Below, one piece after another: positions 40,160 to 47,766 of a stretch of DNA of 47,766 nucleotides. A model generated the notes under the pieces. It saw only the letters and a program-made list of their open reading frames with translations, was not told where the DNA came from and searched no databases. Positions within the stretch are counted from its first letter, which is position 1; every line of letters starts with the position of its first letter. The position numbers and the translations under genes were made by a program. Source of the stretch: Burkholderia sp. BCC0506 (lineage in GTDB: Bacteria; Pseudomonadota; Gammaproteobacteria; Burkholderiales; Burkholderiaceae); the NCBI RefSeq assembly GCF_902833145.1, contig NZ_CADFEN010000023.1, positions 1-47,766 on the forward strand. The letters run 5' to 3'.

Positions 40160-40478
40160 TCGTATCGCTCCTGTGGGGTCGTGATGTCGTCAGCCCGGTC
40201 CGTGCCGGTGCATGCAAGGCCTGTTTCGGGGCACGCCGCGCGGTTGCGGTGCAAGCCCCATCGGTTCGTGAAACGCATCAAATCCTGTCCGATTGGACAG
40301 GTTTTAGACGATCAAAATGACCAGCGCAACGTCTTTCTTGCGTGATGCGGCGGAGCGAGAAACGTGCCACCGCAACGCAGCATCGTCGCGAACGCGCGGT
40401 ATCGCCATGCGTGCGTGCGACGTGAATCAGCGGCTAGAATGAAGCCCAACGCGGCATGGCCGCCGCGCGAGGGTAACG
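40160..40478. other. Divergent regulatory region of the pyrimidine operon
   Basis: No gene is seen in these 319 bases. It must hold the promoters of the catabolic operon and of the TetR gene, and it contains the CCTGTCC palindrome at 40284-40301 near its centre. Confidence 0.65.
40284..40301. promoter_or_regulatory. Candidate operator for the RutR-like regulator
   Basis: CCTGTCC-GATT-GGACAGG is a perfect inverted repeat with seven-base arms. It lies between the divergent carbamoylase and TetR genes, the expected place for a TetR-type site. It differs from the Escherichia coli RutR sequence. Confidence 0.6.
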
Positions 40479-41171
40479 ATGAGACATGACGAGGCGGCAA
40501 TCGAAGCCACCGACCGGGACGAAACGCCGGTGCCTTTGCGGCGACGCAAGGCGCACATTCGCGAGTCCAACGAAGCACATCTGCTCGCCTGTGCGGAGGC
40601 CGTCTTCGCGGAACGCGGGCTCGCCGGCGCCAGCACCGCGATGATCGCGGAGCGCGCCGGCCTGCCGAAGGCGAATGTGCACTACTACTTCCCGACCAAG
40701 CTTGCGTTGTACCGCCGCGTGCTCGACGACCTGTTCGAGGAATGGCATCGCGCGGCCGGCTCGTTCGAGACCGACGACGATCCGGTCGAAGCGATCGGCA
40801 GCTACGTGCGCGCGAAGATGGCGCTGTCGCAGCGGCGCCCGCTCGGCTCGAAGGTCTGGGCCAACGAGATCATCCACGGCGCGGAGCACATGCAGGACAT
40901 CCTGTCGCAACGCGTGAAGCCGTGGTTCGAGGCGCGCGTCGAGGTGATCGAAGGCTGGATCGCGCGCGGGTTGCTCGCGCCGATCGACCCGCACGCGCTG
41001 ATGTACCTGATCTGGGCGACCACGCAGCACTACGCGGATTTCGACGCGCAGATTCGCGCGCTGAGCGGCAAGCGCGCGTTCACGAAGAAGGCGTTCGACG
41101 ACAAGACCGAACAGGTCGTGCAACTCGTGATTCGCGCGTGCGGCGCGGTGTCGCCGCATGTGAAGCCGTAA
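40479..41171 (+). CDS. RutR-like TetR-family regulator of pyrimidine catabolism
   Basis: A 230-residue one-component regulator. The N-terminal helix-turn-helix is AEAVFAERGLAGASTAMIAE then AGLPKANVHYYFPTKLALY. The C-terminal part (SKVWANEIIHGAEHMQDIL, LIWATTQHYADFDAQI) resembles the YcdC/RutR domain, whose E. coli member binds uracil or thymine. It is divergent from the uracil catabolic operon, so it probably represses that operon until pyrimidine appears. GAGGGT precedes ATG 40479. Followed by a strong bidirectional hairpin. Confidence 0.9.
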   Translation: MRHDEAAIEATDRDETPVPLRRRKAHIRESNEAHLLACAEAVFAERGLAGASTAMIAERAGLPKANVHYYFPTKLALYRRVLDDLFEEWHRAAGSFETDDDPVEAIGSYVRAKMALSQRRPLGSKVWANEIIHGAEHMQDILSQRVKPWFEARVEVIEGWIARGLLAPIDPHALMYLIWATTQHYADFDAQIRALSGKRAFTKKAFDDKTEQVVQLVIRACGAVSPHVKP

Positions 41172-41200
41172 CGCGATACGGCGATCCGCCGAATGAAAAC

Positions 41201-41246
41201 GGGCGGCGCGTACCGCACGGCATGATCCGTGCGATACGCGCCGCCC
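41201..41246. terminator. Bidirectional terminator hairpin
   Basis: Twenty-base arms (41201-41220 and 41227-41246), 19 of 20 complementary, flank a 6-base loop. It lies between the convergent TetR and thiolase genes, with a TTTT tract on the minus strand. Confidence 0.7.
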
Positions 41247-41295
41247 TTGATGCCACGTGCCTGCGTGTGAACGACGCGATACGTGATGCGACGTG

Positions 41296-42486
41296 TTACG
41301 CGATGCGCTCGATCGCGACCGCCGTCGCTTCGCCGCCGCCGATGCACAGCGATGCGATGCCGCGCGTCAGCCCGTACGTTTCGAGTGCGGCCAGCAGCGT
41401 CACCATCACGCGCGCACCCGATGCGCCGATCGGATGCCCGAGCGCGCACGCGCCGCCGTGCACGTTCACCTTTTCGTGCGGCAGGTCGAGGTCGCGCATC
41501 GCGGCCATCGGCACCACCGCGAACGCTTCGTTGATCTCGAACAGGTCGACGTCGCGCAGGTTCCAGCCGGTTTTCTCCGACAGCTTGCGCAGCGCGCCGA
41601 TCGGCGCGGTCGCGAACAGGCCGGGCTGGTCCGCATAAGTCGAATGCCCGACGATCACGGCCTTCGGCGTGAGGCCGAGACGCTCGGCTTCCGAGCGGCG
41701 CATCATCACGAGCGCGGCCGCGCCGTCCGAGATCGACGATGCGTTCGCGGCCGTCACCGTGCCGCCGTCGCGGAACGCCGGCTTGAGCGTCGGGATCTTG
41801 TCGAGCTTCGCCTTGCCCGGCTGCTCGTCGATCGACACGACGCTTTCCGTCTTGCCGGCCTTCACGGTCACCGGCGCGATCTCCGACACGAAACGCCCTT
41901 GCGCGATCGCGCGCTGCGCCCGCGTCAGCGACGCGATCGCGAACGCGTCCTGCGCTTCGCGCGTGAACCGGTACGCCTGCGCGCAGTCCTCGGCGAAGGT
42001 GCCCATCAAGCGGCCTTTTTCATACGCGTCCTCGAGCCCGTCGAGGAACATGTGGTCGAGCACCTGCCCGTGACCCATGCGCATGCCCGCACGCGCCTTC
42101 GGCAGCAGGTACGGCGCATTCGTCATGCTCTCCATTCCGCCCGCCACGGCCACGCCCGCCGAACCCGCCAGCAGCAGGTCGTGCGCGAACATCGCGGCCT
42201 TCATCCCCGAACCGCACATCTTGTTGACCGTGGTCGCGCCCGCCGCGAGCGGCAGCCCGGCCTTCAGCGCGGCCTGACGCGCGGGCGCCTGCCCCTGGCC
42301 GGCCGGCAGCACGCAGCCGAACACGATTTCGTCGATACGCTCGGCCGGCACGTTCGCGCGCTCGAGCGCCGCGCGAATCGCCACCGCGCCGAGGTCGCTC
42401 GCGCTGGCCGCCGCCAGGTCGCCCTGAAAACCGCCCATCGGCGTGCGCGCCGCACCCACGATTACGATCGGATCCTGAGTCGTCAT
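41296..42486 (-). CDS. Acetyl-CoA C-acyltransferase (thiolase)
   Basis: A 396-residue thiolase that cleaves 3-ketoacyl-CoA or condenses two acyl-CoA molecules. The nucleophilic Cys is in VNKMCGSGMKAAM near residue 90; the second-site blocks are NVHGGACALGHPIGASG and the C-terminal ASLCIGGGEATAVAIE. GGAGG precedes ATG 42486. It is the last gene of an acyl-CoA ligase-SDR-thiolase operon, suggesting degradation of a short or branched acyl chain. PhaA- and BktB-like roles cannot be separated by eye. Confidence 0.93.
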   Translation of the reverse strand: MTTQDPIVIVGAARTPMGGFQGDLAAASASDLGAVAIRAALERANVPAERIDEIVFGCVLPAGQGQAPARQAALKAGLPLAAGATTVNKMCGSGMKAAMFAHDLLLAGSAGVAVAGGMESMTNAPYLLPKARAGMRMGHGQVLDHMFLDGLEDAYEKGRLMGTFAEDCAQAYRFTREAQDAFAIASLTRAQRAIAQGRFVSEIAPVTVKAGKTESVVSIDEQPGKAKLDKIPTLKPAFRDGGTVTAANASSISDGAAALVMMRRSEAERLGLTPKAVIVGHSTYADQPGLFATAPIGALRKLSEKTGWNLRDVDLFEINEAFAVVPMAAMRDLDLPHEKVNVHGGACALGHPIGASGARVMVTLLAALETYGLTRGIASLCIGGGEATAVAIERIA

Positions 42487-42504
42487 GATTCGCTTCCTCC
42501 AGTG

Positions 42505-43272
42505 TCAGCGCGGTGCCATGCGCAACGCGCCATCGAGACGGATGACTTCGCCGTTCAGCATCGTGTTCTCGGCGATATGGCGCACCAGCGCCGCAAATTC
42601 TTCCGGGCGGCCGAGCCGCGGCGGGAACGGCACGCTCTTGCCGAGCGCGTCCTGCACGTCCTGCGGCATGCCGGCCATCATCGGCGTCGCGAAGATGCCG
42701 GGCGCAATCGTCACGACGCGAATGCCGAAGCGCGCGAGCTCGCGCGCGATCGGCAGCGTCATGCCCACCACGCCGCTCTTCGACGCCGCATACGCGGCCT
42801 GTCCGATCTGCCCGTCGAACGCCGCGACCGACGCCGTATTGACGATCACGCCGCGCTCGCCTTCCGCGTCGGCGTCCTGCTTCGACATCGCTTCGGCGGC
42901 CAGCCGGATCATGTTGAACGTGCCGACGAGGTTGATCGACACCGCACGCGCGAAGCGGTCCAGCGAATGCGGGCCGTCGCGGCCGACGACCTTCTCGCCC
43001 GGCGCGACGCCCGCGCAGTTGACGAGCACGTCGACGCGGCCGAATGCGTCACGCGCGGCCGCGACGGCCGCCTGGCCGTCCGCTTCGCTCGTGACGTCGG
43101 TCTTCACGAAGCGCGCGGCCGCGCCGAGTTCGTTGGCAACGCCTGCGCCCGCCTCTTCATTGATGTCCAGCAGCACGGCCTTGCCGCCTTGCGCGACGAC
43201 CATGCGCGCCACCGCGGCGCCGAGGCCGGAACCTGCGCCCGTAATCAGAAAAACGCGATCCTCGATATTCAT
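42505..43272 (-). CDS. SDR-family 3-hydroxyacyl-CoA dehydrogenase
   Basis: A 255-residue short-chain dehydrogenase. The NAD-binding motif is [15 protein letters not shown], with Asp after the second strand favouring NAD. The catalytic Ser is in [10 protein letters not shown] and the YxxxK is in AAYAASKSG. It resembles HSD10-type 2-methyl-3-hydroxybutyryl-CoA dehydrogenases, which would suit the thiolase 18 bases downstream. It starts 13 bases after the ligase gene, so the three are one operon. Confidence 0.9.
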   Translation of the reverse strand: MNIEDRVFLITGAGSGLGAAVARMVVAQGGKAVLLDINEEAGAGVANELGAAARFVKTDVTSEADGQAAVAAARDAFGRVDVLVNCAGVAPGEKVVGRDGPHSLDRFARAVSINLVGTFNMIRLAAEAMSKQDADAEGERGVIVNTASVAAFDGQIGQAAYAASKSGVVGMTLPIARELARFGIRVVTIAPGIFATPMMAGMPQDVQDALGKSVPFPPRLGRPEEFAALVRHIAENTMLNGEVIRLDGALRMAPR

Positions 43273-43285
43273 TCGCAGTCCGTAT

Positions 43286-44953
43286 TCAGGGTTGAGCGGC
43301 CTTCTCGGCTTCCATCTTGCGCAACACGAAGCGCTGGATCTTGCCGCTCGGGGTTTTGGGTAATGCGTCGACAAAGTCGATCGCACGCGGATAAGCGTGA
43401 GCGGACAGCCGCCGCTTCACATGCTGACTCAATTCCTCGGCCAGTTCCGGCGTGCCGTCGAACCCTTTCGACAGGACGACGAACGCCTTCACGATCTCCG
43501 TGCGCTCGGGGTCCGGCACGCCGATCACGGCGACTTCGCTGACCGCCGGATGCTCGATCAGCGCGCTTTCCACGTCGAACGGGCCGATCCGGTAGCCGGA
43601 CGACGTGATCACGTCGTCCGCACGGCCGATGAAGCTCACGGCGCCGTCCGGCTCCAGCTCGACGTTGTCGCCGGTCCGGTAGTAGCCGCCCGCGATCGCC
43701 GGCGTGTCCTGTTGCCAGTAGCCGCGGAACCACAGCAGCGGCGAGCGCGCGATGTCGACCGCGAGGTCGCCGGGCTCGCCCGGGCCGAGCTCGCGGCCCG
43801 CTTCGTCGAGCACCGCGACACGGTAGCCCGGCATCGCGAAACCGGCGGACCCGACGTGCACCACGTGCGCGAGGCCGTGATGGTTGTTCACGACCATCCC
43901 GAGTTCGGTCTGGCCGTAGTGATCGTGGATCGGCGCGCCGAGCGCCGTGTCGAACCAGCGCACGACTTCCGGATTCAGCGGTTCGCCCGCGCTGCTCACG
44001 ACGCGCAGCTTGCCCTTCACGCGCGCGGCCGCTTCCGGCCCGGCCGCCATCAGCATGCGGAACGCGGTCGGCGAGCCCGCGAGGCTCGTGATGCCGAGCC
44101 GTTCGATCACGTCATACGTGCTGTCGACCGTGAAGCTGCCCTCGTAGAGCGTCGTCGCATGGCCGAGCACCAGCGGGCCCGTGATCGCGTAATAGAGGCC
44201 GTACGCCCAGCCCGGATCGGCGATGTTCCAGAACCGGTCGCCGGCGCGCAGGTCGACCGCTTCGCGCATGTACGCGCCGAACGCGAGCAGCGCGTACAGC
44301 GGCACCGGCACCCCCTTCGGCAAGCCTGTCGTGCCCGACGTCGACATCATCATGAACAGGTCCGACCCCTTGCGCGGCACGGGCTCGAACGTATCGGGCT
44401 GCGCGTCGAGCGCGGCCCGGAAATCGATGTCGCCGTCCGCCAGCGTGGCGCCCGCTTCGCACACCGTCGCCACCGGCGGGCAATCGACGATTTCGTCGAG
44501 CTTCGCGCGATTCGCGACGTTGGTCACGACGAGCCGCGCGCCGCTCATGCGCAACCGGTGCTCGATCGCCTTCGGGCCGAATGCGGTAAACAGCGGCTGG
44601 TACACGGCGCCCGCGCGCCACGTGCCGAGGATCGTCGCGACAAGCTCCGGCGTGCGCGGCAGCAGGCCGGCCACCACGTCGCCCGGCTTCACGCCCTGCG
44701 CGGCGAGCAGGTTCGCGACCCGGGCCGACAACGCCTGCATCCGAGCGAACGTGAAGCGGTGGTGCTCCCCGCCGGCGTCGATCCAGTCGAGCGCGATCGC
44801 ATCCGCCTTCGCGTGCCGGTCGCAGCATTCGACACAGGCATTCAGGCCGCGCTCCAGGTCGCCGCCCAGGTGTGCGGCGGCGGTCTCGATACTGAACCGG
44901 GCCACGGCGTCGGCGTAGGCCGGCACCGCCCGGGCGGTAGCTCCTTCAGGCAT
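43286..44953 (-). CDS. AMP-forming acyl-CoA synthetase
   Basis: A 555-residue enzyme that activates a carboxylic acid with ATP and CoA. Its motifs are [13 protein letters not shown] (phosphate loop), [27 protein letters not shown] and the catalytic Lys in [11 protein letters not shown]. Size and motifs suit a short/medium-chain or aryl acid ligase. AGGAG precedes ATG 44953. First gene of the operon with SDR and thiolase; an AraC gene is divergent 143 bases away. The acid is unknown. Confidence 0.92.
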   Translation of the reverse strand: MPEGATARAVPAYADAVARFSIETAAAHLGGDLERGLNACVECCDRHAKADAIALDWIDAGGEHHRFTFARMQALSARVANLLAAQGVKPGDVVAGLLPRTPELVATILGTWRAGAVYQPLFTAFGPKAIEHRLRMSGARLVVTNVANRAKLDEIVDCPPVATVCEAGATLADGDIDFRAALDAQPDTFEPVPRKGSDLFMMMSTSGTTGLPKGVPVPLYALLAFGAYMREAVDLRAGDRFWNIADPGWAYGLYYAITGPLVLGHATTLYEGSFTVDSTYDVIERLGITSLAGSPTAFRMLMAAGPEAAARVKGKLRVVSSAGEPLNPEVVRWFDTALGAPIHDHYGQTELGMVVNNHHGLAHVVHVGSAGFAMPGYRVAVLDEAGRELGPGEPGDLAVDIARSPLLWFRGYWQQDTPAIAGGYYRTGDNVELEPDGAVSFIGRADDVITSSGYRIGPFDVESALIEHPAVSEVAVIGVPDPERTEIVKAFVVLSKGFDGTPELAEELSQHVKRRLSAHAYPRAIDFVDALPKTPSGKIQRFVLRKMEAEKAAQP

Positions 44954-45096
44954 GCGTGTCTCCTGTACGTTATGGCCGCCGGCGAGCCAAGGGCGCGACG
45001 GGGATACATCGATAGTAGACAGCCCCCACATTGCAATCAATGACAAACGGAATCTAGAATCGTGATCGCTTTTGCCATGTCGGGGGACGCTGAAAA

Positions 45097-46101
45097 ATGG
45101 GGCCGCAGATGATTTCGCCGGATTTCGTCGACGATGCGCTCGCGTGCCTGCGCCGGCGCGGCCTGCCGACGGCGCCCGTGCTGCATGCCGCGGGGCTGCC
45201 GCTCGCCGTGCGCGAGCCCGTCACGCCACAGCAGTACGGCCGGCTGTGGCTCGCGATCGCCGGCGCGCTCGACGACGAATTTTTCGGGCTTGCCGCGCGC
45301 CCGATGCGGCGCGGCAGCTTCACGCTGCTGTGTCACGCGGTGCTGCATGCCGGCACGCTCGACAAGGCACTGCGGCGCGCGCTGCAGTTCTTGCGGATCG
45401 TGCTCGACGAGCCGCATGGCGAACTCGTCGTGGCCGACGGGCAGGCGCAGATCGTGCTGGCGCAATCCGGGGCGCCGTACCCCGCGTTCGCGTACCGGAC
45501 GTTCTGGCTGATCCTGCTCGGCGTCGCATGCTGGCTGATCGGCCGGCGCATCCCGCTGCAGCGCATCGATTTCGCGTGCCCGAGCCCCGGCCAGCGCAGC
45601 GACTATCACCAGTTCTTCGGCGTACCCGTGCATTTCGACCGGCCCGACAGCCGGCTCGCGTTCAACGCCGCGTATCTCGCGCTGCCGACGATCCGTTCGG
45701 AGCAGGCGCTGAGGACTTTCCTGCGCGGCGCACCCGGCAATCTCCTCGTGCGCTACCGGCACGACACTGGCTGGGTCGCGAAGACCCGCGCGCACCTGAA
45801 GGCGCTACCGGCCGCCGAATGGCCCGATTTCGACACGCTGGCCGCGCGCCTCGACACGACGCCCGCGACGCTGCGGCGGCGGTTGCGCAGCGAAGGGCAA
45901 AGCTTCGCGGGGATCAAGGACGAGTTGCGCGGCGCGCTCGCCCAGTCGCTGCTGCGCGGGCACGCGCTGAGCGTCGCGGAGATCGCGGCCGAACTCGGCT
46001 TCACCGAGCCGAGCGCGTTTCATCGCGCGTTCCGGAAATGGACGGGCACGAGCCCCGGCGCATTTCGGCGCGACGTGCATGCGGCGAAGGCCGAGTCTTG
46101 A
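45097..46101 (+). CDS. AraC-family transcriptional regulator
   Basis: A 334-residue activator with an N-terminal arabinose-binding-like domain of the OruR/ArgR type (about 1-190) and a C-terminal double helix-turn-helix (LAARLDTTPATLRRRLRSEG, then EIAAELGFTEPSAFHRAFRK and GTSPGAFRR). It is divergent from the acyl-CoA ligase operon and is its probable regulator, with the operon's substrate or CoA product as a possible inducer. ATG 45097 is used; ATG 45109 is an alternative. Confidence 0.92.
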   Translation: MGPQMISPDFVDDALACLRRRGLPTAPVLHAAGLPLAVREPVTPQQYGRLWLAIAGALDDEFFGLAARPMRRGSFTLLCHAVLHAGTLDKALRRALQFLRIVLDEPHGELVVADGQAQIVLAQSGAPYPAFAYRTFWLILLGVACWLIGRRIPLQRIDFACPSPGQRSDYHQFFGVPVHFDRPDSRLAFNAAYLALPTIRSEQALRTFLRGAPGNLLVRYRHDTGWVAKTRAHLKALPAAEWPDFDTLAARLDTTPATLRRRLRSEGQSFAGIKDELRGALAQSLLRGHALSVAEIAAELGFTEPSAFHRAFRKWTGTSPGAFRRDVHAAKAES

Positions 46102-46212
46102 CTGGCAGGGGGACGCGGAGCGTCTCGTCATGTGTCGTCGTTACGCGTAGGTCTGGTTTCGTCTGCGTGTCGGTGCGAATCTGCGTGGCGCTCATCGCAC
46201 CGCGGAGCGCAC

Positions 46213-46875
46213 ATGACGTTGCGCCCTGTTCCGTCCGACCACATACTGATCGGCAACCCGAACAAGGTGGCGTCGATGGTGAATGTCGATGGAAGCGCCG
46301 CTTCGATCTTCGGCGTGATCGGAACGGCCGTGTCGCTGCTGGCAGCGATCCCTTACGCGCTCGCGATCTGCCGGCGCATCGTTCGCCCGCATCTGTTCAC
46401 GTGGCTCGTGTGGTCGGTCGTCACGGCGATCGCGGCCGCCGGCCAGTTCGTCGCGGGCGCGGGGCCGTCCGCGTGGTGCACGGCGGCGATTGCCGTCACG
46501 TGCTTCCTGACGCTGATTGCCAGTGTGTTTCGTGGCGAGCGCGGCTGGACAGGTCTCGACTGGCTGTTCCTGTGCGCGGCACTGTCGGCCATTCCGCTGT
46601 GGATGCTGACCGACGATCCGACGGTGTCGATCTGCCTGGTCACGCTGATCGAGCTTGCCGGCCTCGGCCCGACCGTGCGCAAGACGATCCGCGACCCATG
46701 GAGCGAGAGCCTCGCCTATTTCGCGCTGTGCGTGCTCAAGTACACGCTGGCGTTGCTGGCATTGAGCACGTGGAGTGTCGCGGTCGCGTTTTACCCGAGC
46801 GTCAACCTCATCGCGTCGGTCGGCATCTGCATGGTGATGCTGGTCCGGCGTCAGTCGTTGTCGAACGCGCGGTAG
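46213..46875 (+). CDS. Multi-pass membrane protein of unknown function
   Basis: A 220-residue inner-membrane protein with about six or seven hydrophobic segments, beginning FGVIGTAVSLLAAIPYALAI. The first half has a weak PQ-loop/SWEET-like look (RRIVRPHLFTWLVWSVVTAI), which I cannot confirm. GGAG precedes ATG 46213; ATG 46276 has AAGGTGG upstream and would drop 21 soluble residues, so either start is possible. No functional context with its neighbours. Confidence 0.75.
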   Translation: MTLRPVPSDHILIGNPNKVASMVNVDGSAASIFGVIGTAVSLLAAIPYALAICRRIVRPHLFTWLVWSVVTAIAAAGQFVAGAGPSAWCTAAIAVTCFLTLIASVFRGERGWTGLDWLFLCAALSAIPLWMLTDDPTVSICLVTLIELAGLGPTVRKTIRDPWSESLAYFALCVLKYTLALLALSTWSVAVAFYPSVNLIASVGICMVMLVRRQSLSNAR

Positions 46876-46928
46876 GCTGCGTTTGTCGCCGCCGCGCCGC
46901 TTCCTTCCGAAATGATGCGAGGCCTGAC

Positions 46929-47300
46929 ATGGATGCAATCCGTACCGTCATCGAACCCTGCGAAACCGCGCTGCGGGCGGCAATGCTGACCAACGATGTC
47001 GCGGCGCTCGATGCGCTGCTGGACGACGATCTGATATTCACCGTCCCGACCGGCCAGGTCATCTCGAAAGAGGACGACCTGGCCGCACATCGCGCGAGGC
47101 TGCTGCGTCTCGACACACTCGACGTTCTCGGGATGCACGCCTGTGCGATCGACGAGATGATCCTGACCACGACGCGAGCGACCCTCTCCGGCCATTTCGA
47201 TGGCGCGGCATTCGCCGGCACGTTTGCCTATACGCGCCTCTGGCGTCGATCGGGCGCCAGCTGGCGCGTCGTCGCCGGACATGCGTCGCAAGTTTCGTAG
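46929..47300 (+). CDS. NTF2-like (SnoaL/DUF4440-type) protein
   Basis: A 123-residue protein of the cone-shaped NTF2-like fold. It has an N-terminal helix pair (LRAAMLTNDVAALDALLDDDLIF), the typical TGQVISKEDDLAAHRA segment and a beta-rich end (YTRLWRRSGASWRVVAGHASQ). Family members are varied: some are isomerases or hydrolases, many unknown. It starts at ATG 46929, 53 bases after the membrane protein gene in the same direction, and may be co-transcribed. Confidence 0.82.
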   Translation: MDAIRTVIEPCETALRAAMLTNDVAALDALLDDDLIFTVPTGQVISKEDDLAAHRARLLRLDTLDVLGMHACAIDEMILTTTRATLSGHFDGAAFAGTFAYTRLWRRSGASWRVVAGHASQVS

Positions 47301-47400
47301 CCACGTCGGGGGCGCGCGGCTGAACGATGTCGCTCAGCGCCGCGGCGAGCGAGCAGGCGGCCGATTGGGTGGTGAAACGCTGCTGTCCGGACACGAGGTG

Positions 47401-47614
47401 ATGTCGGTAATGACGGGGAACGAAATGCACAAGCTATTTACCGTGCGTGCTGCGCATCGCGCGGACGCCGACGAACTCACGCGACTGGCACGCCTTTCAA
47501 AAGCCCATTGGGGTTATCCGAAGGAATGGCTCGACTTGTGGCAAAACGATCTCACGATTTCGCCGGAGACGATCGAAGGGGCGATCGGATACGTCGCGGA
47601 ATCTGGCGAGTCGA
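47401..47614 (+). pseudogene. GNAT acetyltransferase interrupted by an IS
   Basis: The first 71 codons of a GNAT-type N-acetyltransferase are intact (FTVRAAHRADADELTRLARL, then KAHWGYPKEWLDLW). The coding sequence ends at GYVAESGE, where the IS boundary at about 47615 begins; the acetyl-CoA-binding half is absent. GAGGTG precedes ATG 47401, and ATG 47425 (GGGGA upstream) is an alternative. The rest of the gene may lie beyond the IS outside the window. Confidence 0.8.
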
Positions 47615-47766
47615 TGACCTTACCCCGCCGAGTACACCATTCGTAAGTTAGTGGGCTCTCCGGTTTTCGGTTGATGCAATTGCCGGAATTGGTCCGGCGC
47701 CAACTGCCCCAAGGCGCTATGCGGGCGCACCGAGTTGTAGTCAGTGCGCCAGGCCTCGATGCGCAT
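47615..47766 (-). mobile_element. IS3-family insertion sequence, terminal part
   Basis: The end of an IS that continues beyond the window. Its tip is TGACCTTACCCCGCCGAG, fitting an IS3-family inverted repeat beginning TGACC. The transposase is encoded on the minus strand (47620-47766, partial at its 5' side), with MRIEAWRTDYNSVRPHSALG and a terminal NLRMVYSAG. It differs from the IS at 17301-18500. Confidence 0.85.
47620..47766 (-). CDS. IS3-family transposase OrfB, C-terminal fragment
   Basis: The last 48 codons of a DDE transposase. The conserved EAWRTDYNSVRPHSALG end of the integrase core is present. The stop TAA at 47622-47620 lies within the IS tip. The upstream part, with the catalytic residues, is outside the window. 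Confidence 0.88.
   Translation of the reverse strand: MRIEAWRTDYNSVRPHSALGQLAPDQFRQLHQPKTGEPTNLRMVYSAG

Overview
The window reads as chromosomal DNA of a Burkholderia-type betaproteobacterium, most likely a secondary replicon. The DNA is very GC-rich with G/C-ending codons. It carries a second groESL pair, a complete reductive pyrimidine catabolic cluster and IS3-family elements, and nearly every regulator is next to its presumed target. The genus is inferred from protein style and gene content; no rRNA or other marker gene is present, and I found no tRNA, rRNA or CRISPR array.

Layout. 1-4541: a Sel1-repeat lipoprotein, a TetR regulator, a small hypothetical gene, a divergent Nramp transporter and a stand-alone CheB methylesterase. 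4678-8826: a very large CheB-CheR-PAS-histidine kinase-receiver hybrid. 9320-13243: stress genes (small hypothetical, manganese catalase, small hypothetical, groEL and groES behind a heat-shock-like promoter). 13687-14282: two overlapping small genes. 14455-16981: a formate/nitrite-family channel preceded by a NIT-ANTAR regulator. The leader between them holds an NtrC-like site, a strong sigma-54 promoter match, two ANTAR-type hairpins and an intrinsic terminator. 17300-24631: accessory DNA, with a damaged IS3-family element on the left, a truncated P4-type integrase on the right, and between them an LLM flavin oxidoreductase, a DoxX protein, two azoreductases, a LysR regulator and a pirin, which look like a quinone/electrophile-defence cargo. 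24932-28158: msrB-dipZ-msrA, an extracytoplasmic methionine sulfoxide repair unit. 28427-29542: an orphan Rieske oxygenase. 29576-41171: pyrimidine salvage (cdd, deoA, nupC) followed by uracil catabolism (dihydropyrimidinase, NCS1 permease, preA, preT, carbamoylase) and a divergent RutR-like TetR regulator. 41296-46101: thiolase, SDR dehydrogenase and acyl-CoA ligase with a divergent AraC regulator. 46213-47766: a membrane protein, an NTF2-like protein, and a GNAT gene cut by a second IS3-family element that runs off the window.

The most interesting signal is the FNT leader at 15325-15579. It contains all the cis elements expected for a nitrogen-controlled (sigma-54/NtrC) gene whose read-through depends on a nitrate/nitrite-sensing ANTAR antiterminator, and that regulator is encoded immediately upstream. 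The architecture parallels Klebsiella nasR-nasF, but it is attached to a lone FNT channel instead of an assimilation operon. Other points of note are the Nramp protein without the canonical metal-binding residues, the periplasmic Msr pair with one catalytic Cys each coupled to DipZ, and the imported electrophile-defence cassette with a decayed gene copy.
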